Source of the DNA: Istiophorus platypterus
Taxonomy: Eukaryota; Chordata; Actinopteri; Istiophoriformes; Istiophoridae
DNA length: 64,000 bases
Reading direction: 5' to 3'
Assembly (NCBI GenBank): GCA_016859345.1
Contig: CM029121.1
Span: forward strand, 8,211,911 to 8,275,910
A model generated the notes under the pieces. That model did no database searches. It had not been told where the DNA came from and was given only the letters and a program-made list of their open reading frames with translations. Of the stretch, positions 49,101 to 62,027 are shown one piece after another. Position numbers and translations under genes: made by a program. How positions within the stretch are numbered: position 1 is the stretch's first letter; each line of letters starts with the position of its first letter.

Positions 49101-49927
49101 TACTGTATTATGTGTACTTGATCAGGTCTTCGCAGTAACCCTGTGATGACTTCCTGCAAGGTGCCATCCCCTCCGGCCACGATCAGCATGTCTGTCTGTT
49201 CCATGAGCTCCATCAGCTTTTTTGCCTGGCCCTCATAGTCCGTCTGACGGAGGAGGCAGTATAAAATCAGGGTGTCACACAATGGAGACCCCAGTCAAAC
49301 CACTAAAAATGGATTTCCAAGTGGGGTAAAAGAGTAAATTATACCTTTACAACTGAAATTTCCACACCAGCCAGGTGTAAAATAGGAGCAGCATTCTTTT
49401 CAAACAGGTTGTTTGCTTTCCTGGGGGAGATTTGGACATAGGGTTGGAGAAAATTTTCTATCTGAAATCCAAAGAAACTGTTAGTGATGACTTTAGAGAT
49501 TGAGTCTTCTTACCCACTACAAGCTGCAGGGTTCAAGATCACTGTTGCTTTCCTCAGCCGCTCCTGTGGTGCTATCTGTTGGCGCCCATATTCCTTAAAA
49601 GAGATTAACAATGAGTAGGACTATGAGCACTCCAGGCTTTGCTTATATGGCTGACAAATAATGAGCAAAAAAGAAGTGATGTCTCACCCTGGCCACTAGA
49701 CAAGCCTCTCTCCGCAGAACATTGTCACTAATAGTGAAAAGGGGATAAAATACAGGACACGTTAACAATCCTGCGATCTATCCAATCCATTTAAATATCA
49801 CGAATTAAGATCCTCACCAGTGTTTCCCGTACAGCCAGTGGCTCCCGTAAGACAAGACGCACACGGCAAAGGTGGACTTCTTCCAGTGATTCCGCAGAGT
49901 CCGAAACACTTTGACAACCCGGGCCAT
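46118..49927 (-). CDS. agk: Acylglycerol kinase, mitochondrial
   Basis: AGK phosphorylates monoacyl- and diacylglycerol to lysophosphatidic and phosphatidic acid. In mammals it is also a subunit of the TIM22 carrier-import complex. Fourteen exons: 49818-49927, 49688-49727, 49514-49593, 49345-49420, 49118-49243, 48926-49020, 48695-48764, 48323-48402, 48176-48233, 47012-47159, 46788-46885, 46547-46617, 46369-46453, 46118-46252. The product is 423 residues (human 422). The diacylglycerol-kinase catalytic motif GGDGT lies at about 126-130, preceded by TDYEGQAKKL. LNPAAC near 70 is the nucleotide-binding start of the fold, and GLRWGAFRD and EEYEAMPVEVRLLPRKL are further conserved blocks. The N-terminus (LRNHWKKSTFAVCVLSYGSHWLYGKH) is the expected hydrophobic mitochondrial segment. 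Three adjacent introns near the 3' end use GTCAG donors. All phases agree and no break was seen. Confidence 0.95.
48411..48432. repeat. (CA)n microsatellite
   Basis: About 11 CA units in an agk intron, about 9 bp beyond the acceptor edge of exon 8. Confidence 0.85.
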
Positions 49928-50517
49928 TCTTCTGATTAACTGTCCCTAAAACCTTTGTTTTACTGTGGTGCTACATTTACAGCGGTAACGACATACAAAA
50001 GTCACGGAAGACAAATTTCCATCACAGCGGTCACAGACTCAGAGCTGTCAGCCCAGCATGGACATCTTGGTGTAACGTCAAAACAGTACGGACCAACAGA
50101 GGGCGGAACCAATGGTGTTGCTAGTGATCCGAAGAGGTATTTCAGCGAGACGCGATTGCTGCTTTATCGATATCTCGTAAGAATTATATTTTAAAGACAG
50201 ATGGATTTATAAATTGGAAAATAAAATCATGTGGAAGCTCATTTAAATCGCCCCTTGAGTTAATCTGCACTGGTAGACTACAAGTCCCGTCTGCCTAGAC
50301 GGCCACGACGGTCCGAGGACCTCGCCTGAAGATATTTAGAGAATTATGACAATGTTTAAAATACGCATATAACTTAATTATCCAGCGTACGCGTTGGATT
50401 ATAAATGATGATTTTCTTGTTCAGGAAAAGAGACCAAAGTTTGTATACAAAATTGATCTTTTTAAATTTCACACTGGCACAGGCCCAAAGGCTTCCGTCC
50501 AATTTTCCGAGTGTATC
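49928..50517. promoter_or_regulatory. Divergent promoter of agk and nup205
   Basis: Only 590 bp separate the agk start codon (minus strand) from the nup205 start codon (plus strand). The interval is moderately CpG-rich around 50010-50340 and AT-rich near 50340-50460. The nup205 start region reads ATGGCGGCGCAGATGGCGG and so holds two copies of the ATGGCGG core bound by YY1 in many housekeeping promoters. No TATA box was evident. Confidence 0.5.
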
Positions 50518-53500
50518 ATGGCGGCGCAGATGGCGGTAAATTCGGGTATGGAATATATTTCTTTCATTGAGTAACTTAATTGTGTTTTTTCTCTAGTACG
50601 TGCTATTCGTTGTTATTTCATAGACAACTGCGTGCATATTTCCTTTTTAATTGTCAGGTTGGGAACAAGTCGTATGTTCTGACCACATGGTGACGGATCG
50701 CTCAAGTTCAGGCTCGGGCTGCTAGGCTAACTTAGCCTAGCCTTCAAGTAAACGTTTGTTTAGCTAACATTGAGTAATAAACACGAAGTAGATCTGCAAA
50801 CACGCCCGCGTTTATTTCATTTTAGCAGTAAAACTGAAGCCGAGCGGGCAATATGACTTCCTTGTTAAATGGTTTCGGTTATGTTTACTTGGAAACAAAA
50901 CTGGAGCAAACTGACTTGTGAGAAGCCAAGAAATGTTTGACAACACTGCCAAGCATAAGTTACCGGACTCGTGGGTTTGTTTTGTTGGGCCAGGTCTAAC
51001 TTATTGGCAAGCTCGTGTAACAGTTAAGGTCCATGCCTAAACCAGCTTCTGCCCTGTTATACTAGTGTCTCATCAATAAACCAGTGTCTATTGTTTAATT
51101 GGTGAAGTTGCTCAGATTTATTTGTAGAGACGTGACTGATGTTGCCGAATTTAATGATGTCTGTGCTTCCAAGGGGCTTTGTAGACAATAATATAATTAC
51201 CAATAAATAAAAAATGTAATTGAATAAAGATCTTGAAACTACAACAGTCGTAAGTGGTAAAGAAACACATAGTTTAGACTAGTAAGTACGTTCATAGTAA
51301 GATCAGTGTTATTGTCAATTGTTGTAAGTCATATGGTAATCTTTCATCAGCCTTTATGAAGTAATAAGATGTTGATACGTCAGGACTACATCTGCACTAA
51401 GCACTACTGATTGTTGCAGTCTGAAAGAGGTTCCCATTGTGACCATGAAAATGAAATTTTTAATTTGAGTCTTGTAAGAGACATGATGCATTAGATTTGA
51501 GAAGATAATTGATTGCACAAAAGATCATTCAGTATCTATTATTATATATAGATAATGCAAAAGGCTGGAGATGCAAGTGTCACATGTGATTTTAAGAGAC
51601 TGGCACAATAGGACTGGCAGATATCAGTTGTGTGCATGTGTGATGAGACAAGACCATTGAAAGCCTGTTTTCCCAACCAGGAGCCAGTCTGTGGGGGCCG
51701 CTGAAGGAGCTGTGGGAGACGGTGGATGGGGCTGTGCTGAGAAGACAGCCAGAGAGCGTCCACCTTCTGGACCTGCAGCTAAAGAAACACAAACCACACT
51801 TTTTGTCACTCTTTAAGAACCCGGTGAGATGCTGTGCATCAACACTACCCTTGTAATCACTATTGTTTCACGTTTAAATATTATAGTAGTGTTGTTCCAG
51901 TTTAACCTAGAGACAGACAGACTAATCTTTGATATAAAGTGTCTCCTCTGAGACTGTAATATTAATAACTTCTGTCCGCTCTTCATTTTTAGCCAAAGAG
52001 TGCAGAGCAGAGAGAGAAGGTGCGTAAAGCCAGCACGGAAGGCATCGCCATCCAGGGTCAACAGGGGTCTCGCCTCCTTCCAGAGCAGCTTCTGACAGAA
52101 GCCTTTATTTTAAGTGACTTGTTTGATATTGGGGAGTTGGCAGCTTTGGAGCTTCTGCTCGCAGGTAAAGTGGAAAAAAGAAATCACTTGTAAGAAAATT
52201 TATAAATAAAAAAAAATTATGTAGTAAATGCTGACCATGTATTATGGTGTCTTTTGTGTTAAAGATAGAGTACTCACATCAGTTTAGTATGGCTACTTTG
52301 TTTTAGGTTTATCCTGATCAAATCCATGATTTGGTGACAAAGCCTTACATGAATTCAGGTAGCACCGGCAATGTTTCACACAATAGATTTGCTGAATATC
52401 CTTGTCTTTCTCCAGGTGAGCACCAGCAGCCCCATTTTCCAGGTCTGACACGAGGACTAGTAGCTGTGTTGCTCTACTGGGACGGAAAACTCTGTGTAGC
52501 TAACTCTCTTCGCACACTCATCCAGTCGCGTCATGGCAAAACCTTCACCCTGGATCTAAGGTAATAGTATTATCTAAAGTTGTACATTCAAGCAATGACT
52601 GGTGGTTTTAAAGGCCCATGTGATGAGAATGTTATTTTCCTGTGGTAGATTTTTATTTTCTTTAACACATTTATATTTTCTTGAGCTCTCATTTGTTTTC
52701 CCACTCAGTGGAGAGCTGGTGGCTTTGACGACACGTTTTACAGATGAACTGATGAGCCAGGGTTTGACCAAACGTATCCTAACCTTGGTGTCAGAGATCA
52801 GTGTGACACGTGAGTTCGAACGGCTGCAGAAGGAGCGTGGCCTGGGCAACGAAAAGCACAGGAAAGAGGTGAAAGCAAATTCTTTGTGTTAATGTTAAAC
52901 CAAGATAATCATTCTCTCATGACATTTATTTTCAACCATACTGGGTTGGTGAATAGTGAGTGGCGTTTTTCGGTTGCAATAAAAAATTTCCTGGAGGAAT
53001 ATACAGATATATGATATGAGCAGCATTAACTCCCGCTCTTGTTAACAGGTTTCTGAACTCATCAAAGAATGCCGACAGGCCCTAGCTGATAGCCTGTTTT
53101 CATGGACCTGCCAATCACCCTTGAGTAAAGATGACACCCTTGCTCTCATTAGCCACCTGGAAACAGTGACAGCTCAAGCTGATGGTTCACTGGACAGTGT
53201 GAACCAGGCACTTGTCATGGCACTGCTCTACTGCTTGGATGTCAGCTTTTTAGAGCAGGGCACTGAAGATAGAGAAGGTGGGAACATGTTAAATATAATG
53301 TCTACAATTTTAACTTTAATTTAGGTTATCCGTTAAATCTGTTAGAAAACCTAACGAGGCTCAGCTATGTGTAACATTGCTGTTAGTTTTGATGTTTTGC
53401 TTTTATGGCTATTGAAGGATTATGTCTGTGTGCTTTTAGATCTGCTCCAGGCACTGCCTTTGCTGACAGAGAGGCAGTATGTATCTGCAGTGCACAGCCG

Positions 53501-56500
53501 TCTGATGGATGGCCAGCCGTGGAAGCTTCCAGGCCTGCAGGCTGTGTGTCGGCTGGCCTGGGCTCTGTCTCTTAGGGTCCTTTCCCAGCTACCGCAGGGA
53601 TCTGGTAAGGCCTTTGTTTCTAGGACTCACACTAAATATGACTAACTTGCCTTACTTGCAGGAATATAAGTTTTCTAAGGAAACACCTATTTAGATGTGA
53701 TGTGTTTGTGTGTTGTGCAGCCCTGGTTGAGTTCACTGAGGCAGATGAAGCTCTAGCTGACCAGGCTCTACTGGGAGATGTCTTCCTGTTTATGAAGGAG
53801 GGTATGTTAGGATGTGAGAGCTTTGCCAAGGAAGAGTTTTACATCCGCCGCCTCCACTCACTCATCACAGACTTCCTGGCACTCATGCCAATGAAGGTGA
53901 GAGATGTCAAAGGTGTCCACTACCAATGCTTATCCTGACGTAAAAGATTGATTTGTTCAGGTATCATGTTATAGTATAAGCTTTTCAGAATTGGACATTT
54001 CTCTGAATGGTTATCAGGTTGTATTTTTGCCGTTTTGCACCCTGATTAAATTATTTAATTTTGCTGTCTTTGCAGGTGAAGCAGCTTCGTAACCGTGCTG
54101 ATGAGGATGCCCGCCTGGTACACATGTCCCTACAGATGGACAGTGAGCTTCCATCATCATTGCGCAAGGACTTAGACCACCTCATGATCCTCGTCAGTCT
54201 TTTTTACACATACAAATTTACACATGCACTTCAGCTAAAATCACCTTTTACCTTTTAGGGGTTTAATTGATTATGTTATCCAAAATTGAGCCTGTTATAA
54301 CAGGAATAGAAAAAGCTTCCAGTTCATTGATGAGCAACATCAAAGGCGAAAAGTACTGAAAGTGTGTACGGTACAATACTGCATGACCCGATACTGTGGG
54401 TTTAAGTTTGTAACAGTATTGGTTGCTGTTTTGTTTTTTCAGATAGGGGAGTTTTACAGTAAGGACCCATTTGGGCTAGAGCTTGGTCTGGAGTTCTGGT
54501 GTCCCACAGAGTCTCTCCAGCACACTTCCCTGCAGGGATCCTACCTGGGAATGGCCTTGCAAAGGCCTCCACATAAACAGGTAAGGGCCTTATTTTCTGG
54601 ACTATGGTTGTGTTAAAAATCACCAAAAGGTATAATGAAAGTTATTGAAAAATTCCCAGATTTTGAAGCTTGGTCATTTGGATTTTGGTTCTCTCGAGAG
54701 AAGCAAGTTTTGCACGCTCTCTACTAATTCTTGTTAAAATTTTCTGTGATTTGATGCAGGTAGTTCTGTCCAAGTTTGTGCGTCAGATGGGAGACCTTCT
54801 GCCCTCCACCCTCTATATCGCTTATCTCCGTATGCTAAAAGGCCTCGCCAATGGTCCTCAATGTGCCCACTACTGCTTCAGCCTGCTGAAGACCAATGGA
54901 GCCACACACAGTAAGAGCAGATTGTTTCCATAACTTGAAAGACTAGATGAATTTTCTGGGATTGAAATAGACCGCATATTTTCAGACTTACATCTGAAAT
55001 TGAAACCACTGAACATTTTCTGGGCTGTTTGGCCTTTTTTGCAAGGACTAAGTGATTGGATTTTCTAGTAGTCAGTAGTAAATAGGAAAGTTAACTCTAG
55101 AAACTTCCAAATCCTAATCAAGATATATAAACATTACAGTCGAGAAGCCTATAGTTTTAGTTTAATGCATTTTCAAATTAACTAACTTCATGTACATGTA
55201 TGCAGGTGACAACATTCAGGGAGTTTCTGGCAGCCCAGTGTCTTGGGAACATTTCTTTCACTCCCTTATGCTCTACCATGAAAACCTGCGACGAGACCTT
55301 CCAAATCCAGATGCTGCGCACTACCGCCACCCACCACTGAGGGGCATCACCCAAAGGGAGCTGGATGGACTCACCTCATTTTTGCAGTTACTCACCACAA
55401 TCATTACATGGGTGCGGTACAGCATTCACCATAAGGAACATTAAGATCAAGATCAATGTAAAAGTGAGCTAACTGTATTGGAGTCTTGTGTGTGATGATG
55501 TTGTTTTTTGTTTTTTGTTTTTCTCTCTCTCTCTATAGAGTGAAAATGCTCGTCTGGCATTGTGTGAGCATCCCCAGTGGACCCCAGTTGTAGTGATGCT
55601 GGGGTTGCTACAGTGCAGTGTTCCACCTGTCCTGAAGGCAGAACTCCTGCACTGCCTGGCAGCCTTTGGGAAGTCACCAGAGATTGCAGCTTCACTCTGG
55701 CAGTCGCTAGAGTACACGCAGGTCAGCCTTTAAAAATGACCACTCTGCATGTTAGCATTTCTCATCATATAATTTATCAACGTTATTACTCAAAGTTTAA
55801 CATTTTATCTTATCAATTCTGAAGATCCAGTCAGTTAAGTTCTGTTGTTCTGGCGATAAAGGGCTGAAGTGCCTTTTAACACTTCTGTTTTATGGTTTAA
55901 ACAGAAATTAAAATTTTGCCTTTTGTCAGTCCAATTGCTGGAGTATGTGTCAACTTCCTGTGGAAAATAGGTTACTGTGATTATCAACCCTGTGCTTACC
56001 CTTAAACACTTTATTCTTGTGCTGTAGGGAGATTGTTTTGAGGCTCACAGGTTGTGTTTTTACATCTGTTTTTGTCTCAGATCTTCTAAAGCTTTGCAAC
56101 ATGTTTTTCTGCCACAGATCCTTCAGACTGTTCGAGCACCAGGACAGAGGCAAGCAGCTGGAATTGAGGTGAGTGAATTTGAAATTGGATTCTCCCTTGT
56201 CAGCTCAGTTTGAAACCGTCTATCTTTCCCTGTCAGTTTAAAAACAAGTAAGGCAAGTAAGGGGGTTCATTAGTTGGTAAAGGGAATAATTAGACTACTT
56301 TAGGCTCCCAAGATTATTTTTGATATGTGTGCAAAAAGACAGCACTGCACTAATTCCCAAAGGGATACATTCAAGTTTGATTTTTAGAACTCAAACATCT
56401 TGTTGTGACAAAAATAATGCAGACGGGAGTTGGGACAGTTGTTGTCTTTAAATTTGGCAAGATTAGCACTTTGCAAGATTCTGTTGCTGATGACCATTGT

Positions 56501-59500
56501 AGCTGATTTTTGTTTAATGTGAAGGAAAATAAAAATTGACTTTAATCTGTCAGTGCTGTGAAAATGTCCTGGTCAAGGTTCTATAACCTATAAGGAGATA
56601 CACATTTAGGCTCTCAACTTATATTTGTTTTCTTGTCACTAAGGTGGAGCTGAATGAGATCGAGTCAAGCTGTGAGGAGTACCCTCTGACACGAGCTTTC
56701 AGTCATCTGATCAGCACGTTGGTCGAGAGTAGCATGCCTGTTAATCTTGGGGCCGGGCTTCGCGTGCCAGGCTTCCAGCCCTACCTGAACTTCTTGCGTG
56801 ACTCTGTGTTCCTCCCCTTCCCCACCAGAGCATATCATCGCCCAGCTGAGAAGGTAAAGTGCTCTTCCAGTGTCTTTAAAAAGTATAGACATGTAGTGGC
56901 AGAATGCGTGTAGTCTTTTCATTTCATTTACATCTGTTCATTTTTATTTTTCCTTTTTTTTCCTGTCTGTCTCTCAGTGGGAGGTAGCTGACTCTGTTCT
57001 GGAGGTGTTCCACAAGCTGCTGCGGGACTATGAGCCCCAGCCGTCAGACTTTGTCCAGGAGTTGGTGGAGCTGCAGGGTGAGCAGGTCCCAGCCCACAAG
57101 CCTCCCGGCCACAGCATCATGTTCCATCTGCTCAATGACTCACCCATGCTGGCGCTCTGCCTCAGCCTGCTGGAGGAAGGTGTGCGCCAGCTGGACACTT
57201 ATGCACCCTTCCCTGGTGAGAGAACATATGCTTCTGCTGTCAGAGAAAGAGAGATAGCTTTTTGTGTGTGTGTTTTTATCGGATGACGTGCTCGATTACT
57301 GCCCTCCCCCCAATAGGTAAGAAGCACCTTGAGTCAGCAGTGTTGCACTGCTTGTGCCTGCTGGACTTGGCTCTGCAGAAGGAGGTGGTGTTCATGGATC
57401 TTCTCAGGGAGAGCCAGGCTTCCTTGCTGGTGTCCCCCTTGGAGCAGCTCCTCCAGGGTGTCAGTCCTCAGACTCGGAGGGCTGATCACATTGTCAGTAT
57501 TGCCAGGTAAGGGCATCCAGGTTGTGGTAGAAACCATGCCTATCCACTCTTTACTAGTTATTAGATTTGAAATGTCAAGCCTCACCAGAAGTCATAGTAG
57601 GTTATGCATCAATTATCATACTCTTTGAAAGGCCAATAGTCTCAGAATGGGCGTAACTAAGTTTTTTTTACCCTGCAGGTACTTGTACCACAGCAGCTCC
57701 AACCCAGAAGCTGCCTTCCAAAGTGCCAAGATCCTGCGTCGTATCGCCAACTACCCTAACATTCAGATTAGGCTGGTGGGAGATTTCACACATGACCAGG
57801 TATGTACAAATCTGAGGGATAAAGAAACTAGCACAAATTACCCTTTCCACAAAGCTATAAGATATTTCTCAAGTCAGGAAAAGCAAAAAGGTCATGGTAT
57901 GTTGTGGAGTTAGTGACCTTCACTATAATGAACTTCTTTTATGAGCGAGTGTGAATTTCAGAGCCATTTTTGTCTCTACCCATCAGTCAGTGAGTGACAA
58001 ACTAATGGCAGGTTTTGTGGAGTGTCTCGACAACGAAGAGGCAGAGGAGGGAACAGAGAAAGGAGATGGTGAGAGAGAGAGAGATGCTCATTATCTCTTC
58101 CTTGTTGTCTAAAACTTTTCCTAAGCCTAAAAACTGTTCCATCTTCTGAATTTGATTAATTTCCTGCTATTTTGATACTATCACCCTCAAAGTTGGCTAC
58201 ACCCTTACCACTAAACTGTTTCTAGACTCAGACCAACAAAAGAAGGTGGCAACAATCCGACATGAAACCCAGATCCATATTCTGAATCTACTCATCACCT
58301 CCTTGGAGCTGAAGACGCCCAATCTGGCTCTTTACCTCTTGGGCTATGAAGTCAAGAAGCCTGTATCCTCTACCAACCTCCAGGACCCAGGTCAGATGAC
58401 AACCTAAGCACTGACATGTTGTATTTGGCGACTGTTGGGATTTTTTGCATTATGTCACATTCTGGTTTGGATGGAAAAGTATCAGGTGATCTCTTTGTTT
58501 ACTTGTTGATGCTTGCTGTGCTACAGGTGTGTTGGGATGTCCACGGAGCTGCCTGCACGCCATCCTGAGTCTGCTGCAGAGGGGCACCGAGAAGAGATCT
58601 GGGCCTGTTCTCACACAGCAGGCCCCACACCTGGCTGAGCTCTGCTACCAGGTACTCTTCATCCTCCACTTATAATGCCCATAAAGGGCACTTGGATGTA
58701 GAGATCAGTCTCAGCAGTAGGAGATCTAGCACACTGGCACTTTTATTTTTGCAATTTTTGCCCTGTAGGTTGAATGCATATATAGAATTAGTGTGTGAGC
58801 TATCTCTGATCTCTTTTCTTGTTTGTGTGTTTCTGTCATTGTCTCCCTCTCTCAGGTGATCTACCAGTTGTGTGCCTGTCCAGATACATCTGGACCCACC
58901 ATGCGCTATTTGAGGACCAGCCAGGACTTCCTGTTCTCTCACCTGCAGCACCTGCCTTTCATCCTGCCAAGTAAGTACAAGATTCCACGCTGATCTCCTT
59001 GGTCCTAAAATAATAACAGATAGTAATAACAAAGCACAAGTAGGAAGGAAGGAAATAGGAGGGAAGGGAATACAGAAGAGTTATATGAAATTAGTGGTTG
59101 TATTGTGTCCCTGCTGATAGGAAATGGAAAAATTGTACTCAAGAGAAAACACAAACAAAGCCAGGAAAAAGCAGCAGTGATAAACTCCTTTTAATATTAC
59201 AAAGCCATGTATGTCACTGATAAAATGTAAATGTTCAACTTTCTGATGGAAATACAATGACGGTATTTGTGTGTTTTTGTTTTTTTTCCCCCATTCTTTT
59301 TACTTTGTTTTCCTCAGGTAACCAGATTGCTGCCCTCTCCCAAATGTCTTGGCTCATGAAAACAGCTGCAATTGAGCTGAGAGTGACCTCACTTAACCGC
59401 CAGCGTTCTCATACACAACGCCTCGTCAGCCTCCTGCTGGATGACCAGCCACACACTCAGCATACAGGTATGGGATGTGCCATCAAAGGTGTTTGTAGGT

Positions 59501-61987
59501 GTTTCAGATGTCTTTAAACTGCATTTGAATTCCCCAAATATAAGGCTTTAATAGTTGTTGTTGTCAGTGGATAAGTAGATGTCTCAGATTATGTCCAAAT
59601 TTAAAAAACCAACATTTTTTGGTCTTTTTACAAAACTTAAACTTACCTAGGCCTGCGAACACTCTGATGCATACACAAAAGAAATCATCATACAGGATCT
59701 CATGGAGACTCAAAGTTACCATAAATCGCACAACAAAGCTGATTAATGCATGAATCTAACACCTCATATTTTTTCCTTCCAGCTGATGGGGAGATGGGCA
59801 TGGAAGAAGAGACCAGATCCGTCAGCGGTTTCCTGCATTTTGACACAGTTTCTAAAGGTTTGTGGCATTTTAGTTAACAAATCAAATATTAATAGCTAAA
59901 AACACAATTAGAATTGACTCACTTGATGTTCAAGTCATTCTTATGAGCTTTCAGTTGTGGCTCTTCTTTCTTAAGATTCATACTCGATTTTCTTTGACTT
60001 TTACTTCCATATTGTCCTTGTTTGATGCAAACAGTGCGCAGGAAGTTGCTGAGTGTGCTGGATGCCATCGATTTTAGTCAGGACATGCCAGAGCTGCTGC
60101 AGCTGGACTTCTTTGAGCGCACTCAGATAGAGCAGGTGATCTCCAACTGTGAGCATGTCAATGAACAAGGACACACTGTGTGCAACGTTAAGGTGGGTTG
60201 CTAGAATATGTGATCTTACCATTCTCTGATGTGTTGTCTTAAAATATTTTGATCCCTTACCTTCGTCTGATTCAGAGTATATACATCATACAATGTTTTA
60301 ATTTTCCTCACAGTTGCTTCATAGAGTGCTGGTTGCTGAGGTAAATGCCCTACAAGGAATGGCAGCCATTGGACAGAGGCCCCTTTTAATGGAGGTGACT
60401 GAATTTAAACTGATGGGACTTCATTTATGTGTTTATAAGTTTAGCAATATAAGGATCCATCATACAGTGAATTGTCACTTTTAAAATTTGAATAACATTT
60501 GGAAACCACATTTCAAAATTACTCCCTTTTGTCCAATATTATGTCATCTCTAATGCTTTGAAATCTTTTGCGATTAAAAAAAAATTTCCCATTGTCTTTT
60601 CCATCCCTGGGTGTACTTTTCCAGGAGGTGAACTCCATCCTGCAGCAGGTGGTGGAACGTAACCGTGTCCGTCGGAGTCTGAGTGCTAAGCGACATGCGC
60701 TGCAGTCCTGGAGGAGCCTGGTGGAGACCCTGCTGACTGCGTGCCCTGCTGATCTCATACCTGCTGATGACAGACAGCTCATCATCAGAGACCTGCTGCT
60801 AGACCTGCATGATAAGGTCGGTGAGGACATCTTATCACATGGGGGGTTTAAACTATTGAGGCCATAATATCTAGTAAGTCATTTTATTATTAAGATGCAG
60901 TAATTTATTAAAGAACATCTTTAGGAATGTTATGGCTCTCATTCAGTGCTCATCATTACAGCAAGAGTTGACTTAACAAATTCCCCAAATCCAAGGTTTG
61001 TTATAACAACTAAATTAAAATCTTGTCCTGCATTGTCCAGGTGTTATCTGAGGACGCAGCAGGAGAACTGATGCCCATTGTTGCTGGGGCAGTTTTCACT
61101 CTGACTGCCCACCTCAGCCAATCAGTGCTGTCCGAGCAGCAGCAGGGAGTAGGATTAGAAGCATCCTCAGGCTTTGCCTCCATCGCCAACTCCGCCCTGC
61201 ATCTGATCCTCCGCAAGCTGCTGGACTTCATCCTTTGTACTGGTTTGTGCAAAACCCACTTTTCTCCCATGGGATATGTTGCTAGAATAAATCTAGGTTA
61301 GATAAGATTATATAATATTGTCTTTTACACTTTAAGGAGGAGGATACCAGCGTCTGCGTGCTCACCTGTATGGCTCTCTGCTGTACTACCTGCAAATAGC
61401 CCAGAAACCTGAAGAACCAGACACTCTGCAGACAGGTACAACAGAACCATTATTGTAGAAAATTTGAAAATATTGAGTTCATTTTACAATCTATAATTGG
61501 CCCTACTTTTATTTAACAATTTAAGTGGTTTTATTTCCTGGAAGAATATTGTGGGGCAGATTTTTACAGGTAAATCTCATTTTCATAAAATCTCTCTCTC
61601 TCCATCCCTTGTCCAGCTGGGAAGGTCATGTGGGAGCGACTCACAGCCCCTGAAGACGGTTTCTCCAAACTGCAGAGAGAGAACCTCGCTATCATTGAGA
61701 GTTATGGCAAGGCTCTCATGGAGGTTGTGTGTAGGGACGCATGCGACGGCCATGAAATTAGCAGGGTAAGAGCCGAACCTTACACCTTGTAAAACAATAT
61801 GTCTCGTTTGCCAACTCTGTCTCATACTGACGTGATGATTGGTGATATTTTTTGCCTCCAGTTCTGATTGAATGTCTACTGATACAGAATTCTGATCCTA
61901 TATTTTAACAGTACATACAAGATTTTTAATCCTTATTAAAGATGCATCAGTTATCTAATACTTTTATATAATATTTACTTTTATATT

Positions 61988-62027
<40 letters not shown>

